A DNA stretch of 64,000 nt from Microbacterium sp. SD291 (GCF_017355365.1 NZ_JADIJR010000014.1:22318-86317), one strand, 5' to 3'. Positions 39,401 to 48,838 are shown, numbered from the stretch's first letter. The notes: generated by a model not told the origin, from the letters alone. Translations and numbers: made by a program.

Positions 39401-40794
39401 GTGTCCCCTTTCTGCTCGTCAGCAGGTCTGCCGAGTTCGAAGCACGATTGCGTGAGTTGCTCGGCGGACGGCTCGCAGTCGTGCCGGGTGTCTATCTGAC
39501 GTTCGGCGCCGAGGTGATCGCCGAACAAGCGGGCGATGCGCCGAAGATCGCGTTCCTCGGCCCTGTGTTGAACTTCGACGAGACCCGCTCTGTGGCGGAA
39601 GAACTCATCGCGCGTTTCCCCGACCTTGCGCTCGTCGTCGTGCGCGAGCAGCGCAGCGACCTCGAAGACTGGGTCGACGACCTGCATCTGCACGCCGTCG
39701 TCAGCCCGTTGGCGGCCGACGATGAGCTGAAGGAGCTGATCGCGCAGGTCGCCCGGTGGCTCATCAACGAGGGCAAGGCTGTCACTGACGACTTCCGCCC
39801 CCAAGCTGACCCACAGATCCATGAGCGGCGGCGCGCGTTCGCCGAACTCATGGGTGAGCCCGAAGAGGTCGTGTCCGAAGAGCCTGAACCTGCCGCTCTG
39901 CCGTCTGTGGACTCGGGGGACGTATCGCTCGCCGTCATCGCCGAAGAGGAGGAGGATCCGTCTGCGGAGGCGATTGACGTATTCGCTGAGACGGAGCCGC
40001 CGCAGTGGGAGTTTCCGCCTCTCGAATCCGACCAGCGGCCCGAGGCGATCGCGGTGCTCGCGCCCAAGGGTGGGCAGGGTAAAACGACTCTGTCGATCAA
40101 TCTGGCCGCGGGCCTGGCTAAGATCGCACCGAACTCCGTCGTGCTGGTGGACGCCGACACACAGTTCGGTGACATCACCGCGGCTCTCGACCTCATGCCG
40201 GATGGCACGGTCGTTGAGGCGACCTCGGATGCCGCCGTCGACGAACTCATCCTGAAAACGACGCTGACCCATCACAAAGACAACTTCTTCGTAGTGGCGA
40301 GTGCCCCGTCTCCGGAGTTGGGCGACCAGATCACGCCGCACTCCCTCGGTCGTCTGATCCAGCAGCTGCGTGGGATCTTCAGATACGTCATCATCGACAC
40401 CACCCCGGGTCTCAACGAGCAGACGCTCACGGTCATCGAGCACGTGACGGATGCGATCTTCGTCGCGAACCTCGCCGTTCCGTCGTTGCGCGCCCTTCGC
40501 ACCGAACTCGAGATGCTTCGCACGCTCGGACTCATCCCCGCAAACCGCCGCATCGTCGTGAACCGGAGTGAGAAGCACATCGGCATCACGGTGAAGGATG
40601 CCGAGCACATCATCGGCGCGCCCGTCGATGTCGAGGTGCCTCGCTCAACTGCTGTGCTGCTTGCCAGCAACCGAGGGATTCCGCTTATCGACGATGACCC
40701 TCGGGATCACGCGGCACGCGCACTCATCGACCTCGTCACGCAGATCGCACCCGAGGCACGTTCCCGTTCTCTGAGGAGGCACCGCAGACCATGA
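39397..40794 (+). CDS. CpaE/TadZ-like localisation ATPase
   Basis: A 465-residue protein: atypical receiver-like N-domain (1-125), an acidic linker (about 150-215), then a ParA/MinD-type ATPase with deviant Walker A APKGGQGKTTLSINLAAGLA, VVLVDADTQFGDIT and IIDTTPGLNEQT. TadZ/CpaE places the Tad machine in the cell. GTG start overlaps the upstream stop by 4 bp. Confidence 0.92.
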   Translation: MSVPFLLVSRSAEFEARLRELLGGRLAVVPGVYLTFGAEVIAEQAGDAPKIAFLGPVLNFDETRSVAEELIARFPDLALVVVREQRSDLEDWVDDLHLHAVVSPLAADDELKELIAQVARWLINEGKAVTDDFRPQADPQIHERRRAFAELMGEPEEVVSEEPEPAALPSVDSGDVSLAVIAEEEEDPSAEAIDVFAETEPPQWEFPPLESDQRPEAIAVLAPKGGQGKTTLSINLAAGLAKIAPNSVVLVDADTQFGDITAALDLMPDGTVVEATSDAAVDELILKTTLTHHKDNFFVVASAPSPELGDQITPHSLGRLIQQLRGIFRYVIIDTTPGLNEQTLTVIEHVTDAIFVANLAVPSLRALRTELEMLRTLGLIPANRRIVVNRSEKHIGITVKDAEHIIGAPVDVEVPRSTAVLLASNRGIPLIDDDPRDHAARALIDLVTQIAPEARSRSLRRHRRP

Positions 40795-42329
40795 GCCTCT
40801 ATGACCGCCTGAATGCCAACCGACGCACCCCGGAGTCGCCCGATCCTGCCACGCACGTCGAGCCCGGAGAGCTGCCCGCCTGGGCCGCTCCCGACCAGCC
40901 CGATTCCGGAGCCTTCCCGCCCCCGCCGCCGGTCTTCGTGGAGAACGGAAGCGAAGCGCCGACCGGGTCCCAGAGCGGCGTAGAGGTCGCGTTCGGCCTG
41001 GCCGAAGCGCCCCCGCCCGCTCCGGTCGTCGATCCGCTCGCCGGGGTGAAGGAGAAGGCCGCGCAGGAACTGTTCGTTCGCATCGGAACCCGGCTCAACG
41101 ACTCGACACTCACCGAGGCGCAGCTGCATGAACTCGCCCGTAAGGAGCTTGCGGAGATCGTCGCCGGAGAGCAGCTCGCGCTGACGATCGCCGAGCGCAA
41201 CCGGCTGATCGACGACATTGGCGCCGACGTACTCGGTTACGGTCCGCTCGAGCCGCTGCTCGACGACGAGAACGTCACCGAGATCATGGTCAACCGCTTC
41301 GACAACATCTACGTAGAGGTTCGAGGGCGCATACTGCCCGTCGCTACGCGTTTCACCGGTGAACCGCAATTGCGCCGCGTGATCGAACGCATCGTCGCCC
41401 GGGTGGGCCGCCGCATCGACGAGTCCTCGCCAATGGTCGACGCACGCCTGCAAGACGGATCTCGTGTGAACGCCATCATTCCGCCGCTCGCGGTCGACGG
41501 TTCGTCGCTTACGATCCGAAAGTTCGCGGCGACCCCGTACACCGTCACCGACCTCATCGGCTTCGGCTCGCTTTCGCCCCAGGTCGCCGCGGTGCTCGAC
41601 GCGGCTGTAAAGGCGAAGCTCAACGTGATCGTCTCGGGCGGTACCGGTACGGGAAAGACGACGTTGCTCAACGTGCTCTCCGCCTTCATCCCCGGCGACG
41701 AGCGCATCGTCACCATCGAGGACGCGGTCGAGCTGCAGCTTCAGCAGGAGCACGTGGTGCGCCTCGAATCCCGGCCGCCGAACATCGAGGGCCGAGGTGA
41801 GGTCACGATCCGAGATCTCGTGCGCAACTCGCTGCGCATGCGACCCGACCGCATCGTCGTCGGCGAGGTGCGCGGCGCTGAGTCGCTCGACATGCTGCAG
41901 GCGATGAACACCGGACACGAGGGGTCGATCTCGACGGTCCACGCGAACTCGCCGCGCGACGCGATCAGCCGCATGGAGACCCTGGTGCTGATGGCAGGGA
42001 TGGATCTGCCCTTGCGTGCCATCCGCGAGCAGATCGCCTCGGCCGTCGATGTGATCGTGCAGATCCAGCGGCACAAGGACGGCGGTCGCCGCGTCACGCA
42101 CGTGACCGAGGTGCATGGTATGGAGGGCGACATCATCACCCTGCAGGATGCCTTCGCCTTCGACTATTCTTCCGGCTTCGATCCCGAGGGTCGGATGCTC
42201 GGGCGGATCAAGCCGACCGGTGTCCGGCCCCGCTTCGCTGAGCGCATCGCCGATGCCGGGATCAACTTGCCGATGTCGCTGTTCCAGGAAGGCGTCTTCG
42301 ACGATCCTCACCCTGGAGGGACCCGATGA
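40791..42329 (+). CDS. tadA: Tad secretion ATPase TadA/CpaF
   Basis: A 512-residue hexameric traffic ATPase. Walker A is VSGGTGTGKTTLLNVL, the Asp box ERIVTIEDAVELQ, Walker B MRPDRIVVGEVRGAESLDMLQAMNTGHEGSI and the His box STVHANSPRDAISRMETLVLMAG. The first 80 residues are a proline-rich extension (PPPPPVFVENGSEAPTGSQS). Powers pilin assembly. Confidence 0.96.
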   Translation: MSLYDRLNANRRTPESPDPATHVEPGELPAWAAPDQPDSGAFPPPPPVFVENGSEAPTGSQSGVEVAFGLAEAPPPAPVVDPLAGVKEKAAQELFVRIGTRLNDSTLTEAQLHELARKELAEIVAGEQLALTIAERNRLIDDIGADVLGYGPLEPLLDDENVTEIMVNRFDNIYVEVRGRILPVATRFTGEPQLRRVIERIVARVGRRIDESSPMVDARLQDGSRVNAIIPPLAVDGSSLTIRKFAATPYTVTDLIGFGSLSPQVAAVLDAAVKAKLNVIVSGGTGTGKTTLLNVLSAFIPGDERIVTIEDAVELQLQQEHVVRLESRPPNIEGRGEVTIRDLVRNSLRMRPDRIVVGEVRGAESLDMLQAMNTGHEGSISTVHANSPRDAISRMETLVLMAGMDLPLRAIREQIASAVDVIVQIQRHKDGGRRVTHVTEVHGMEGDIITLQDAFAFDYSSGFDPEGRMLGRIKPTGVRPRFAERIADAGINLPMSLFQEGVFDDPHPGGTR

Positions 42330-43282
42330 ACCCGATGCTTCTGGTCGGCGGCCTGGTACTCGGGGCGCTCTTTCTTTTCGTTCTTGTCTTCATGGTGATC
42401 GCCCCACCGGGCCCCCGCGTCGCGCGCGCACGTCGGCTCGCGCCGGGGCAGGCGCACGTCACCGCGCTTTCTCGGGCGACATTGCGCACGGCTGAGGCCC
42501 TCGATGCCGCAGGCGCGAAGAATCGTCGTCGGCTCTTTGGAGCCGAGGAGCTCGAACTCGCGGGAATCGAGACTGCCTCGTCGGGTTTCGTCATCTTGGT
42601 CGCCGCGGGTTCCGGGCTCCTCGCCTTGCTGGGCGCCGTGCTCGGCATAAGCAGAGGTTTGTCGCTCCTGCTAGCCCTCATTTTCGCGCTGCTCGGGCCG
42701 CTGCTCGCCAAGATTCTGCTCATAATTCGCACGTCTGCGCGCCGGGCGAAGTTCGCCGACCAGATCGACGACCTCGTGCAGATGGTCGCGGGGAACCTTC
42801 GAGCTGGTCACGGACTCAACCGTGCGATCGCAGCAGTTGCCGCAGAGAGTGATGCACCGGCATCCCACGAACTGGCCCGAGTGGTCAACGAAACGCGACT
42901 TGGACGACCGCTCGCCGATGCGCTGCACACGGTCGCACAGCGCATGCAGAGTACCGACTTCGAGTGGGTGACGCAGGCGATCGCGATCAGTCAGGAGACC
43001 GGCGGCAACCTCGCCGAGGTTCTTGATCAGGTCGGCGTGACCATTCGCGAGCGCGGCCAGATCCGCCGTCACGTCAAGGCGCTCTCAGCCGAAGGCCGGC
43101 TTTCCGCGATCATCCTCGTGATGTTGCCGATCGGCGTGTTCTTATTCCTCACCGTTGCAAACGCGGCATACATTTCGTTCTTTTTCACAACCGTGGTCGG
43201 TGTGATCGCGCTGATCGTGGCTGCCGTGCTGCTCATCGTCGGCACCATTTGGGTGTCGCACTCTGTGAAGGTGACGCTATGA
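42326..43282 (+). CDS. tadB: Tad inner-membrane platform protein TadB
   Basis: A 318-residue T2SSF-domain protein: N-terminal helix, two central helices (about 88-135), a cytoplasmic T2SSF domain (DQIDDLVQMVAGNLRAGHGLNRAIAAVAAES, QETGGNLAEVLDQVGVTIRER) and two C-terminal helices. Start overlaps tadA, stop overlaps tadC. Confidence 0.93.
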   Translation: MNPMLLVGGLVLGALFLFVLVFMVIAPPGPRVARARRLAPGQAHVTALSRATLRTAEALDAAGAKNRRRLFGAEELELAGIETASSGFVILVAAGSGLLALLGAVLGISRGLSLLLALIFALLGPLLAKILLIIRTSARRAKFADQIDDLVQMVAGNLRAGHGLNRAIAAVAAESDAPASHELARVVNETRLGRPLADALHTVAQRMQSTDFEWVTQAIAISQETGGNLAEVLDQVGVTIRERGQIRRHVKALSAEGRLSAIILVMLPIGVFLFLTVANAAYISFFFTTVVGVIALIVAAVLLIVGTIWVSHSVKVTL

Positions 43283-44175
43283 CGTCCCCGCTGATGTTCG
43301 CCATTGCCGGGGCCACAGCCCTGCTGTTCGGGGTGTTCGTCTTCCTGATGTTCCCTGCGCGCAAGAAGCGCACCGCGGCCACCGACCTCGCTGATGCCGA
43401 GGCTGCCGGCGCCGTGCTCGTGCCCCAGGTCGGCCCCGTGCAACAGGGGTCGATCGGTTCGCGTCTGGTTGCTGCGGCTCCTCGCGGATACATCGGCTGG
43501 CTCGAGAAGCAGGTCGTGTTCGCTGGCCGGCCCAAGGGGTGGACGCCGAGCACGATGGTCGTGTGGAAGATCGTGCTGCCCCTGATCGCGCTTCTACTGG
43601 GTCTGGTCGTGCTCGGTCGCACCGGATCGCCGCCGCTCGTCGTTCTGATGGTCTTCGTCGTAGTCGTGATCGCGTTCTTCCTGCCCGATGCGCTGATCAA
43701 CTCGCGCGCGCATGATCGGCAGGAGGCGATCAAGCGCGCTCTGCCGGACACGCTTGACCAAATGACGGTCGCGGTCGAAGCCGGCCTCGGCTTCGATGCC
43801 GCGATGATGAAGGCCGCTCGTGGCGGGAGTGGACCATTGTCCGACGAGCTGGTACGAGTGCAGCAGGACATGGCGATCGGACGTACCCGCAAGGACGCGT
43901 TCCACGAGCTGGAGTACCGCACGAACGTCGACGAGCTGCGCCGTTTCGTTCGTGCCGTCGTGCAGGCCGATCTCTACGGCATCGCCCTCGGTGATGTGCT
44001 GCGCGTGCAGTCAGGTGAGATGCGTATCAAGCGGAGACAGCGCGCCGAGGAGCAGGCGCAGAAGGTGACGGTGAAGATCCTGTTCCCGCTGATTTTCTGT
44101 CTGCTGCCGGTGCTGTTCATCGTCGTCATGACGCCTGCTGTGGCAGGCATCATCGACGCCTTCAGCCGTACCTGA
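43279..44175 (+). CDS. tadC: Tad inner-membrane platform protein TadC
   Basis: A 298-residue T2SSF-domain partner of TadB: DTLDQMTVAVEAGLGFDAAMMKAARGG and RRFVRAVVQADLYGIALGDVLRVQSGEMR are family marks; helices at the N-terminus, about 100-145 and at the C-terminus. ATG 43279 overlaps the tadB stop (ATGA). Confidence 0.93.
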   Translation: MTSPLMFAIAGATALLFGVFVFLMFPARKKRTAATDLADAEAAGAVLVPQVGPVQQGSIGSRLVAAAPRGYIGWLEKQVVFAGRPKGWTPSTMVVWKIVLPLIALLLGLVVLGRTGSPPLVVLMVFVVVVIAFFLPDALINSRAHDRQEAIKRALPDTLDQMTVAVEAGLGFDAAMMKAARGGSGPLSDELVRVQQDMAIGRTRKDAFHELEYRTNVDELRRFVRAVVQADLYGIALGDVLRVQSGEMRIKRRQRAEEQAQKVTVKILFPLIFCLLPVLFIVVMTPAVAGIIDAFSRT

Positions 44176-44191
44176 CCACCTCCGCTCACCA

Positions 44192-44860
44192 ATGGTTGCC
44201 ATTTCGGCCGTGGCCTCGCTGCCGCTGCTCATCGCCATCGCAGCCCTCCTCGGCGCCATCCTCGGCTATTGGCCCCTCCACCTCTGGACACGCCACAGCC
44301 TGAAGCGGAACACGTCGCCCCGCGGCATCCGCATCGCCTCCACCGCACTGACCGCAGCATCCTTCGCACTGATCGCCTGGCGCCTCGGCGACGGCGCCGG
44401 AGTCGGCGTGCTGCCTGCCGCGCTGGTGTTCGCGGCCACTGCCACAGTGCTCACGCTGGTCGACATCATCGAGTTCCGCCTGCCGAACGCCGTCATCGTG
44501 TCGATGATCGGAGCGATCATGGCGGCGCTGGTGCTCGCCGCCGCGCTGACGGGGGACTGGCTGCGCCTTCTCTGGTCGCTGGCCGGAGCCGCGGCGATGT
44601 TCGCCGTCTACGTCGTGTTGGCGATCATCTCGCCCAAGTCGATCGGCATGGGCGACGTCAAACTCGCGGCGCCGCTGGGGCTGCTCCTCGGCTGGTTCGG
44701 GTTGAGCACCTGGCTCGTGGGCCTCGTCGGCGCGTTCCTGTGCGGCGGGATCATCGCGGTCGTGATGCTCGCGCTGCGTCGAGTCACGCTGCGCGGATCG
44801 CTGCCATTCGGGCCGTCGATGCTCGCAGGCGCCCTTGCCGCCGTGCTGCTCGGAGCGTAG
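44192..44860 (+). CDS. prepilin peptidase (A24 family, TadV/CpaA type)
   Basis: A 222-residue aspartic peptidase with about seven membrane helices. The two catalytic aspartates are D91 (TLVDIIEFRLPN) and D155 in the GxGDxK motif (SIGMGDVKLAAPLG). No N-terminal methylase domain, as expected for Tad systems. It processes Flp, TadE and TadG. The codon use returns to the high-GC style of the chromosome here. Confidence 0.92.
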   Translation: MVAISAVASLPLLIAIAALLGAILGYWPLHLWTRHSLKRNTSPRGIRIASTALTAASFALIAWRLGDGAGVGVLPAALVFAATATVLTLVDIIEFRLPNAVIVSMIGAIMAALVLAAALTGDWLRLLWSLAGAAAMFAVYVVLAIISPKSIGMGDVKLAAPLGLLLGWFGLSTWLVGLVGAFLCGGIIAVVMLALRRVTLRGSLPFGPSMLAGALAAVLLGA

Positions 44861-44967
44861 CGAGGCGCAAGGGCATCAGAGGGCGCTGGACGGGTGCGAG
44901 CCGAGGCACGCGAACTCCGTGCGACCCGCCGCCTCTCCCGATTTCATATATCGTCTGGAGAAAATCA

Positions 44968-44996
44968 TTGACATGCGGAGATCGCAGGACTATACC
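44968..44996 (+). promoter_or_regulatory. strong sigma-70-type promoter TTGACA-N17-TATACC
   Basis: Consensus -35 at 44968-44973 and TATACC at 44991-44996 with optimal 17-bp spacing; AT-rich sequence just upstream (TTTCATATAT). Transcription should start near 45003, leaving a 40-nt leader before the ATG at 45043. Best vegetative promoter seen in the window. Confidence 0.85.
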
Positions 44997-45042
44997 TCTA
45001 GTAGATCGGGCCGACCGACCCGGTTCTGACGAAGGGAATGAC

Positions 45043-45438
45043 ATGACCTCTGTGAAGAAGTTCCTCACCCGCGCGGGTGTCGTCTCGGGCCTGACCGCGG
45101 CGCTGGTGCTCGGAAGCGGCGCCAGCGCGTTCGCGCACGAATGCTTCATCCCGAACCGCTCCGACAAGGGCAACGAGAGCGCGGCCAACTCGCAGCAGTG
45201 GACGCCGCTCGCGGACATCATCGCCATGTTCGCCGGGGATGCCGCCGAATGCCTGAACTCCTCCCTGGAGGAGCAGGGAGTCGACACGTCGACGCTGGTC
45301 TTCGGGCATCACACCCTCGGTGAGAACCGCGCGGCGGGAGACTGGATGGCCGACGGCGCGGGCGTGGATCACCTCTTCGCCGTGTACGGCCCGCAGATCG
45401 GCGCAGCCTTCGAGGTGTGCGGGCTGGGGCCCGCCTGA
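45043..45438 (+). CDS. small secreted protein of unknown function
   Basis: A 131-residue exported protein. Signal peptide MTSVKKFLTRAGVVSGLTAA-LVLGSGASAFA with a cut after AFA; the mature protein starts HECFIPN and has three cysteines (HECF, DAAECLN, FEVCGLG), a GHHTLGEN stretch and no membrane segment. GAAGGGA is 5 nt upstream of the ATG. It directly follows the Tad locus but has its own strong promoter. No family recognised. Confidence 0.8.
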   Translation: MTSVKKFLTRAGVVSGLTAALVLGSGASAFAHECFIPNRSDKGNESAANSQQWTPLADIIAMFAGDAAECLNSSLEEQGVDTSTLVFGHHTLGENRAAGDWMADGAGVDHLFAVYGPQIGAAFEVCGLGPA

Positions 45439-45452
45439 CCGCCGATCCCGCA

Positions 45453-45483
45453 TCACCCGCGGGGACGAGCTCTCCGCGGGTGA
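45453..45483. terminator. bidirectional hairpin between secreted protein and kinase genes
   Basis: TCACCCGCGG (45453-45462) pairs with CCGCGGGTGA (45474-45483), loop 11 nt, in the 52-bp gap between convergent genes. Confidence 0.7.
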
Positions 45484-45490
45484 ACCGGGG

Positions 45491-46627
45491 TCACGCCCCG
45501 ACCGGCAGCCTGACGTCGAACCGCGAGCCGATTCCTGTGTTGTGGGCGCTGATCGCCCCGTTGTGCGCCTCGACGATGCCGCGGGCGATCGCCAGCCCGA
45601 GCCCCGCTCCGCTCGTGCCGTGGATGCCGGCTCCCGGGGTGCGGGCATCCGTGCCGCGCCATCCGGGTTCGAACACGCGCGTCAGGTCGTCGTGGGCGAT
45701 GCCCGCCCCTGAGTCCTGCACCGACAGCAGCATCGCGTCGTCCTCCCTGGCCGTGCTGATGCGGATCGTGCCGTTCTCCGGCGTGTGCTCGATCGCGTTC
45801 GCGAGCAGGTTGACCATCACCCTGGCGAGCTCGCGCACGTCGCCGACCACCGTGTGATCGGGGCTGGTCAGCTCGACCAGCGAGACGCCCTTCGCCTGCG
45901 CGATCGGCGCGAGCTCGGCGACCGCGTCGCTGACCAGGTCGTGCAGCGACATCGGCTCGGGCCGCAGCACAAGCGTGCCCGACGTGATCTTCGACAGCTG
46001 GAACAGGCTGTCGACCAGGTCGGTCATGTGATCGACCTGCCGCCGCATCTGCCGATGGAAGCGCGCCGGATCCTCGGCGAGGCCGTCGTCGAGCGCCTCC
46101 GTCATCGCCCTGAGCCCCGCCAGGGGGCTGCGCAGATCATGCGAGATCCACGCGATCAGCTCGCGCCGCGACCGGTCGAGCAGCTGCACCTCGTCGCGCG
46201 CCGCAGCGAGCCGCTCGCTCGTCGCGACGAGCTCGTCGGCCACGCGGGTGAAGTCGGCGTTGACCGCGAGAGAGCCGGTGCCGTCGAGCAGCGCGCCGTC
46301 GCCCACCGAGTGCGTCAGCTGCTGGAGTGAGCGGATGCCGCGCACGAGCTGCGCCGACAGCAGCACCGCCACCCCGAGCGCCACGACGGCCGAGATGACG
46401 GTCACGACCACGACCACGAGGAGGTCGTGCGGGGAGATGTACATCGCCTCGGCGACCGCGAGCACCCCGGCGGCGAACGAGAGCACGACCGCGAGGATCA
46501 CGACGCACAGCTGCACCATCAGGGAGCGACGCCGCAGCAGCCACAGTGCGACGACGCCCGCCAGGCCGACGAGGAGGGCGCAAGCGAGCGCGATGCCGGC
46601 GATCGCCGCGACGTCTGCGAGAGGCAT
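45491..46627 (-). CDS. sensor histidine kinase (HisKA type)
   Basis: A 378-residue kinase: two or three membrane helices (about 10-31, 38-60, 68-92), a HAMP-like region (95-145), HisKA with phosphoacceptor H163 (ELIAWISHDLRSPLAGLRAMTEAL), then N, G1 and G2 boxes (NLLANAIEHTPENG, DSGAGIAHDDL, GTSGAGLGLAIARGIVEAHNG). ATG 46627 overlaps the regulator stop by one base (TGATG). Confidence 0.93.
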   Translation of the reverse strand: MPLADVAAIAGIALACALLVGLAGVVALWLLRRRSLMVQLCVVILAVVLSFAAGVLAVAEAMYISPHDLLVVVVVTVISAVVALGVAVLLSAQLVRGIRSLQQLTHSVGDGALLDGTGSLAVNADFTRVADELVATSERLAAARDEVQLLDRSRRELIAWISHDLRSPLAGLRAMTEALDDGLAEDPARFHRQMRRQVDHMTDLVDSLFQLSKITSGTLVLRPEPMSLHDLVSDAVAELAPIAQAKGVSLVELTSPDHTVVGDVRELARVMVNLLANAIEHTPENGTIRISTAREDDAMLLSVQDSGAGIAHDDLTRVFEPGWRGTDARTPGAGIHGTSGAGLGLAIARGIVEAHNGAISAHNTGIGSRFDVRLPVGA

Positions 46628-47346
46628 CAGGGGCTCCCCAGTTCGAGCCGGTATCCGACGCCCCACACGGTCACGAGGAAGGCCGGGTTGCCCGGATCGT
46701 CCTCGATCTTCTCGCGCAGCCGCCGGGTGGTCACGGTCACGGTGGACAGGTCGCCGATATCCCAGCCCCAGACGCTGCGCAGGAGGGTCGGGCGGTCGAA
46801 AGTCTGCCGCGGATGCTTCAGGAAGAACGCGAACAGGTCGAACTCGCGCACCGACAGCTCGAGCGGCACCCCGTCTCTGCTCACGATGCGCGCGGACGGG
46901 TCGAGGTGGAAGGGGCCCAGCTCGAACGGCGCCTCCCGCGCGAACTCGGGCAGGCTGCGGCGGAGCACCGAGTTCACCCGGAGCACGAGCTCCCGAGGGG
47001 AGAACGGCTTCACGACGTAGTCGTCGGCCCCGGCCTCGAGTCCGTCGATGCGATCCTCCTCGGAGCCGAGCGCGGTGAGCATGATGATCGGCACCACGGA
47101 TTCGGAGCGGATGCGGCGGCACACCTCCGCCCCGTCGATGCCGGGCAGCATCCGGTCGAGCACCACCAGATCCGGCGAGGTCTCGGAGACCGCCGCGAGC
47201 CCCGAGAATGCGTCGACGGCGGTGTCGACCAGATAGCCGGCGGCGCGCAGATAGGAGTGCACGACCTCGCTCACCATCGCGTCGTCCTCGATCACGAGCA
47301 CCCGGCGATCTGCGAGCTCGGGGGCGTCCCCAGGCAGCTGCGTCAT
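46627..47346 (-). CDS. OmpR/PhoB-family response regulator
   Basis: A 239-residue regulator with receiver (D21-D22, phosphoacceptor D64 in VVLDRMLPGIDG, K115-type VVKPFSPREL) and winged-helix effector domain (LELSVREFDLFAFFLKHPRQTFDRPTLL, then TVTVTTRRLREKIEDDP, GVGYRLE). Divergent from the glycosyltransferase cluster across 122 bp, so it is the obvious candidate regulator of that cluster. Confidence 0.93.
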   Translation of the reverse strand: MTQLPGDAPELADRRVLVIEDDAMVSEVVHSYLRAAGYLVDTAVDAFSGLAAVSETSPDLVVLDRMLPGIDGAEVCRRIRSESVVPIIMLTALGSEEDRIDGLEAGADDYVVKPFSPRELVLRVNSVLRRSLPEFAREAPFELGPFHLDPSARIVSRDGVPLELSVREFDLFAFFLKHPRQTFDRPTLLRSVWGWDIGDLSTVTVTTRRLREKIEDDPGNPAFLVTVWGVGYRLELGSP

Positions 47347-47352
47347 GCTCTC

Positions 47353-47358
47353 ATCGTA
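47353..47358 (-). promoter_or_regulatory. -10 box TACGAT for the OmpR-type regulator operon
   Basis: Ends 6 nt before the ATG at 47346. Confidence 0.45.
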
Positions 47359-47456
47359 GGTTCGGCAGGGCCTCGTGCAACCGGGTAACCCGCATCCGAG
47401 AGCATCCTTCCTCGGTTCGTAAGGAGTTCCCCGTTCCCGGCGACGACCCGCCTCCC

Positions 47457-47462
47457 TAACGT
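47457..47462 (+). promoter_or_regulatory. -10 box TAACGT for the glycosyltransferase cluster
   Basis: Ends 6 nt before the ATG at 47469; 98 bp from the divergent regulator box. Confidence 0.45.
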
Positions 47463-47468
47463 CGCGGT

Positions 47469-48131
47469 ATGAGGATCCGCACCGACGTCGTGCTGCCGTG
47501 TCTGAACGAGGCGGCTGCCCTCCCCGGCGTGCTCGGTGCGCTCCCGGAGGGGGCGCGGGCGATCGTGGTCGACAACGGCTCGACCGACGGCTCGGCCGAT
47601 ATCGCCCGCAGGCTCGGGGCGCTCGTCGTCGAGGCGCCGGTCCGCGGATACGGCGCAGCCGTGCATGCGGGACTCTGCGCGGCGACGGCACCGGTCGTGG
47701 CCTTCTGCGACGCCGACGGGTCGTTCGATCTCGGCCAGCTCGACCGGGTCGCAGGCCCCGTGCACCGGGGCGAGAGCGACCTCGTGTTCGGACGGCGCCG
47801 GGTCGTGCGGATGTCGGCGTGGCCCGTGCACGCCCGCTTCGCGAACACGGTGCTGATGGCGATGGTGCGCCGGCGCACCGGGCTCGCGGTGCACGATCTC
47901 GGACCGTTCCGGGCCGGCCGGCGGGAGCAGCTGCTCGCTCTGGGGCTGGAGGATCGCCGCAGCGGCTACCCCCTGGAACTGCTGTTGCGCGCCTGGAAGT
48001 CGGATCTGCGGATCAGCGAGACGGATGTCGACTACCGCCCGCGGCTCGGTCGGTCGAAGGTCACCGGCACGGTGCGCGGCACCGTCACGGCGGTCACCGA
48101 CATGCGGCGGGCCCTGCGGAGGTTCGCATGA
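47469..48131 (+). CDS. family 2 glycosyltransferase (GT-A fold)
   Basis: A 220-residue GT2 enzyme: DVVLPCLNEAAALPGVL at the start, VVDNGSTDGSADIARRLGA, the metal-binding FCDADGSFDLGQL, and an acceptor part ending YRPRLGRSKVTGTVRGTVTAV, a form seen in dolichol-phosphate-mannose-synthase-like enzymes. No membrane helix, so it works at the inner face, probably making a polyprenyl-phosphate sugar or a soluble glycoside. First gene of a three-gene coupled unit. Confidence 0.88.
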   Translation: MRIRTDVVLPCLNEAAALPGVLGALPEGARAIVVDNGSTDGSADIARRLGALVVEAPVRGYGAAVHAGLCAATAPVVAFCDADGSFDLGQLDRVAGPVHRGESDLVFGRRRVVRMSAWPVHARFANTVLMAMVRRRTGLAVHDLGPFRAGRREQLLALGLEDRRSGYPLELLLRAWKSDLRISETDVDYRPRLGRSKVTGTVRGTVTAVTDMRRALRRFA

Positions 48132-48838
48132 GCACTCGATCTGAGAAGCGCCCGACGACCATCATCGTGATGGCGAAGGAATGCGTGCCCGGACGTGTGA
48201 AGACGCGCCTGCATCCGCCGTTCAGCCTGACGGATGCCGCCAGGATCGCCGCCGCGAGCCTCGCCGACACGTTCGACGCGGTCGCCGCGACAGGGCTCCC
48301 CGTGCTGGTGTGCGCACAGGGCGAGGTTCCCGTGCGCCCCGGGTTCCGGTCGATCCCGCAGGTGCCGGGGGAGTTGGACGAGCGCATCGCGGCGGTGGTG
48401 GACGAGTGGACCGGGCGCGTGCTGCTGATCGGGATGGACACGCCACAGGTGGACCCGCGGATGCTGCGCGGCATCGCCGACGACTGGCCGTACGATGTCG
48501 ACGCCTGGTTCGGTCCCGCCGCCGACGGCGGATTCTGGCTGCTCGGTCTGGATGAGATCGCGCCCCGGCGGCTCGGCGGGCGACGGCGGGGCGACCTCGT
48601 GCGGGGCGTGCCGATGTCGGCGCCGGACACAGGGCGGCGGCAGCGCGGGCGGCTGGTCGACGCAGGGCTGCGGGTGGCGGACGCACCGCAGCTGACCGAC
48701 ATCGACGACCTGGCGTCCCTGCGGGAGGTCGCCGCCGTGCTGCCGGCCGGCGGGCATCTGGCCCGGCTGCTCCGAACGCTGACGGCCGGCTCTGTCGGCT
48801 CTGTCAGCTCAGCCGGCTCGGTCAGGGAGGCATCATGA
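48128..48838 (+). CDS. CofC/TIGR04282-like nucleotidyltransferase-fold protein (DUF2064)
   Basis: A 236-residue protein of the DUF2064 group, related to CofC and MobA: IIVMAKECVPGRVKTRLHPPFS carries the NTP-binding Lys/Arg, and LIGMDTPQVDPRML, DAWFGPAADGGFWLLGL the metal and substrate part. In many genomes it is next to a GT2 like the one upstream. The C-terminus is a Ser/Gly repeat (TAGSVGSVSSAGSV). Overlaps both neighbours by 4 bp. Confidence 0.85.
   Translation: MSTRSEKRPTTIIVMAKECVPGRVKTRLHPPFSLTDAARIAAASLADTFDAVAATGLPVLVCAQGEVPVRPGFRSIPQVPGELDERIAAVVDEWTGRVLLIGMDTPQVDPRMLRGIADDWPYDVDAWFGPAADGGFWLLGLDEIAPRRLGGRRRGDLVRGVPMSAPDTGRRQRGRLVDAGLRVADAPQLTDIDDLASLREVAAVLPAGGHLARLLRTLTAGSVGSVSSAGSVREAS

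Noticed and set aside
45065..45080. near-perfect copy of the TCACCCGCGCGGGTGA palindrome
   Set aside because: It lies inside the signal-peptide codons (LTRAGV) of the secreted protein gene and downstream of its promoter; taken as chance.
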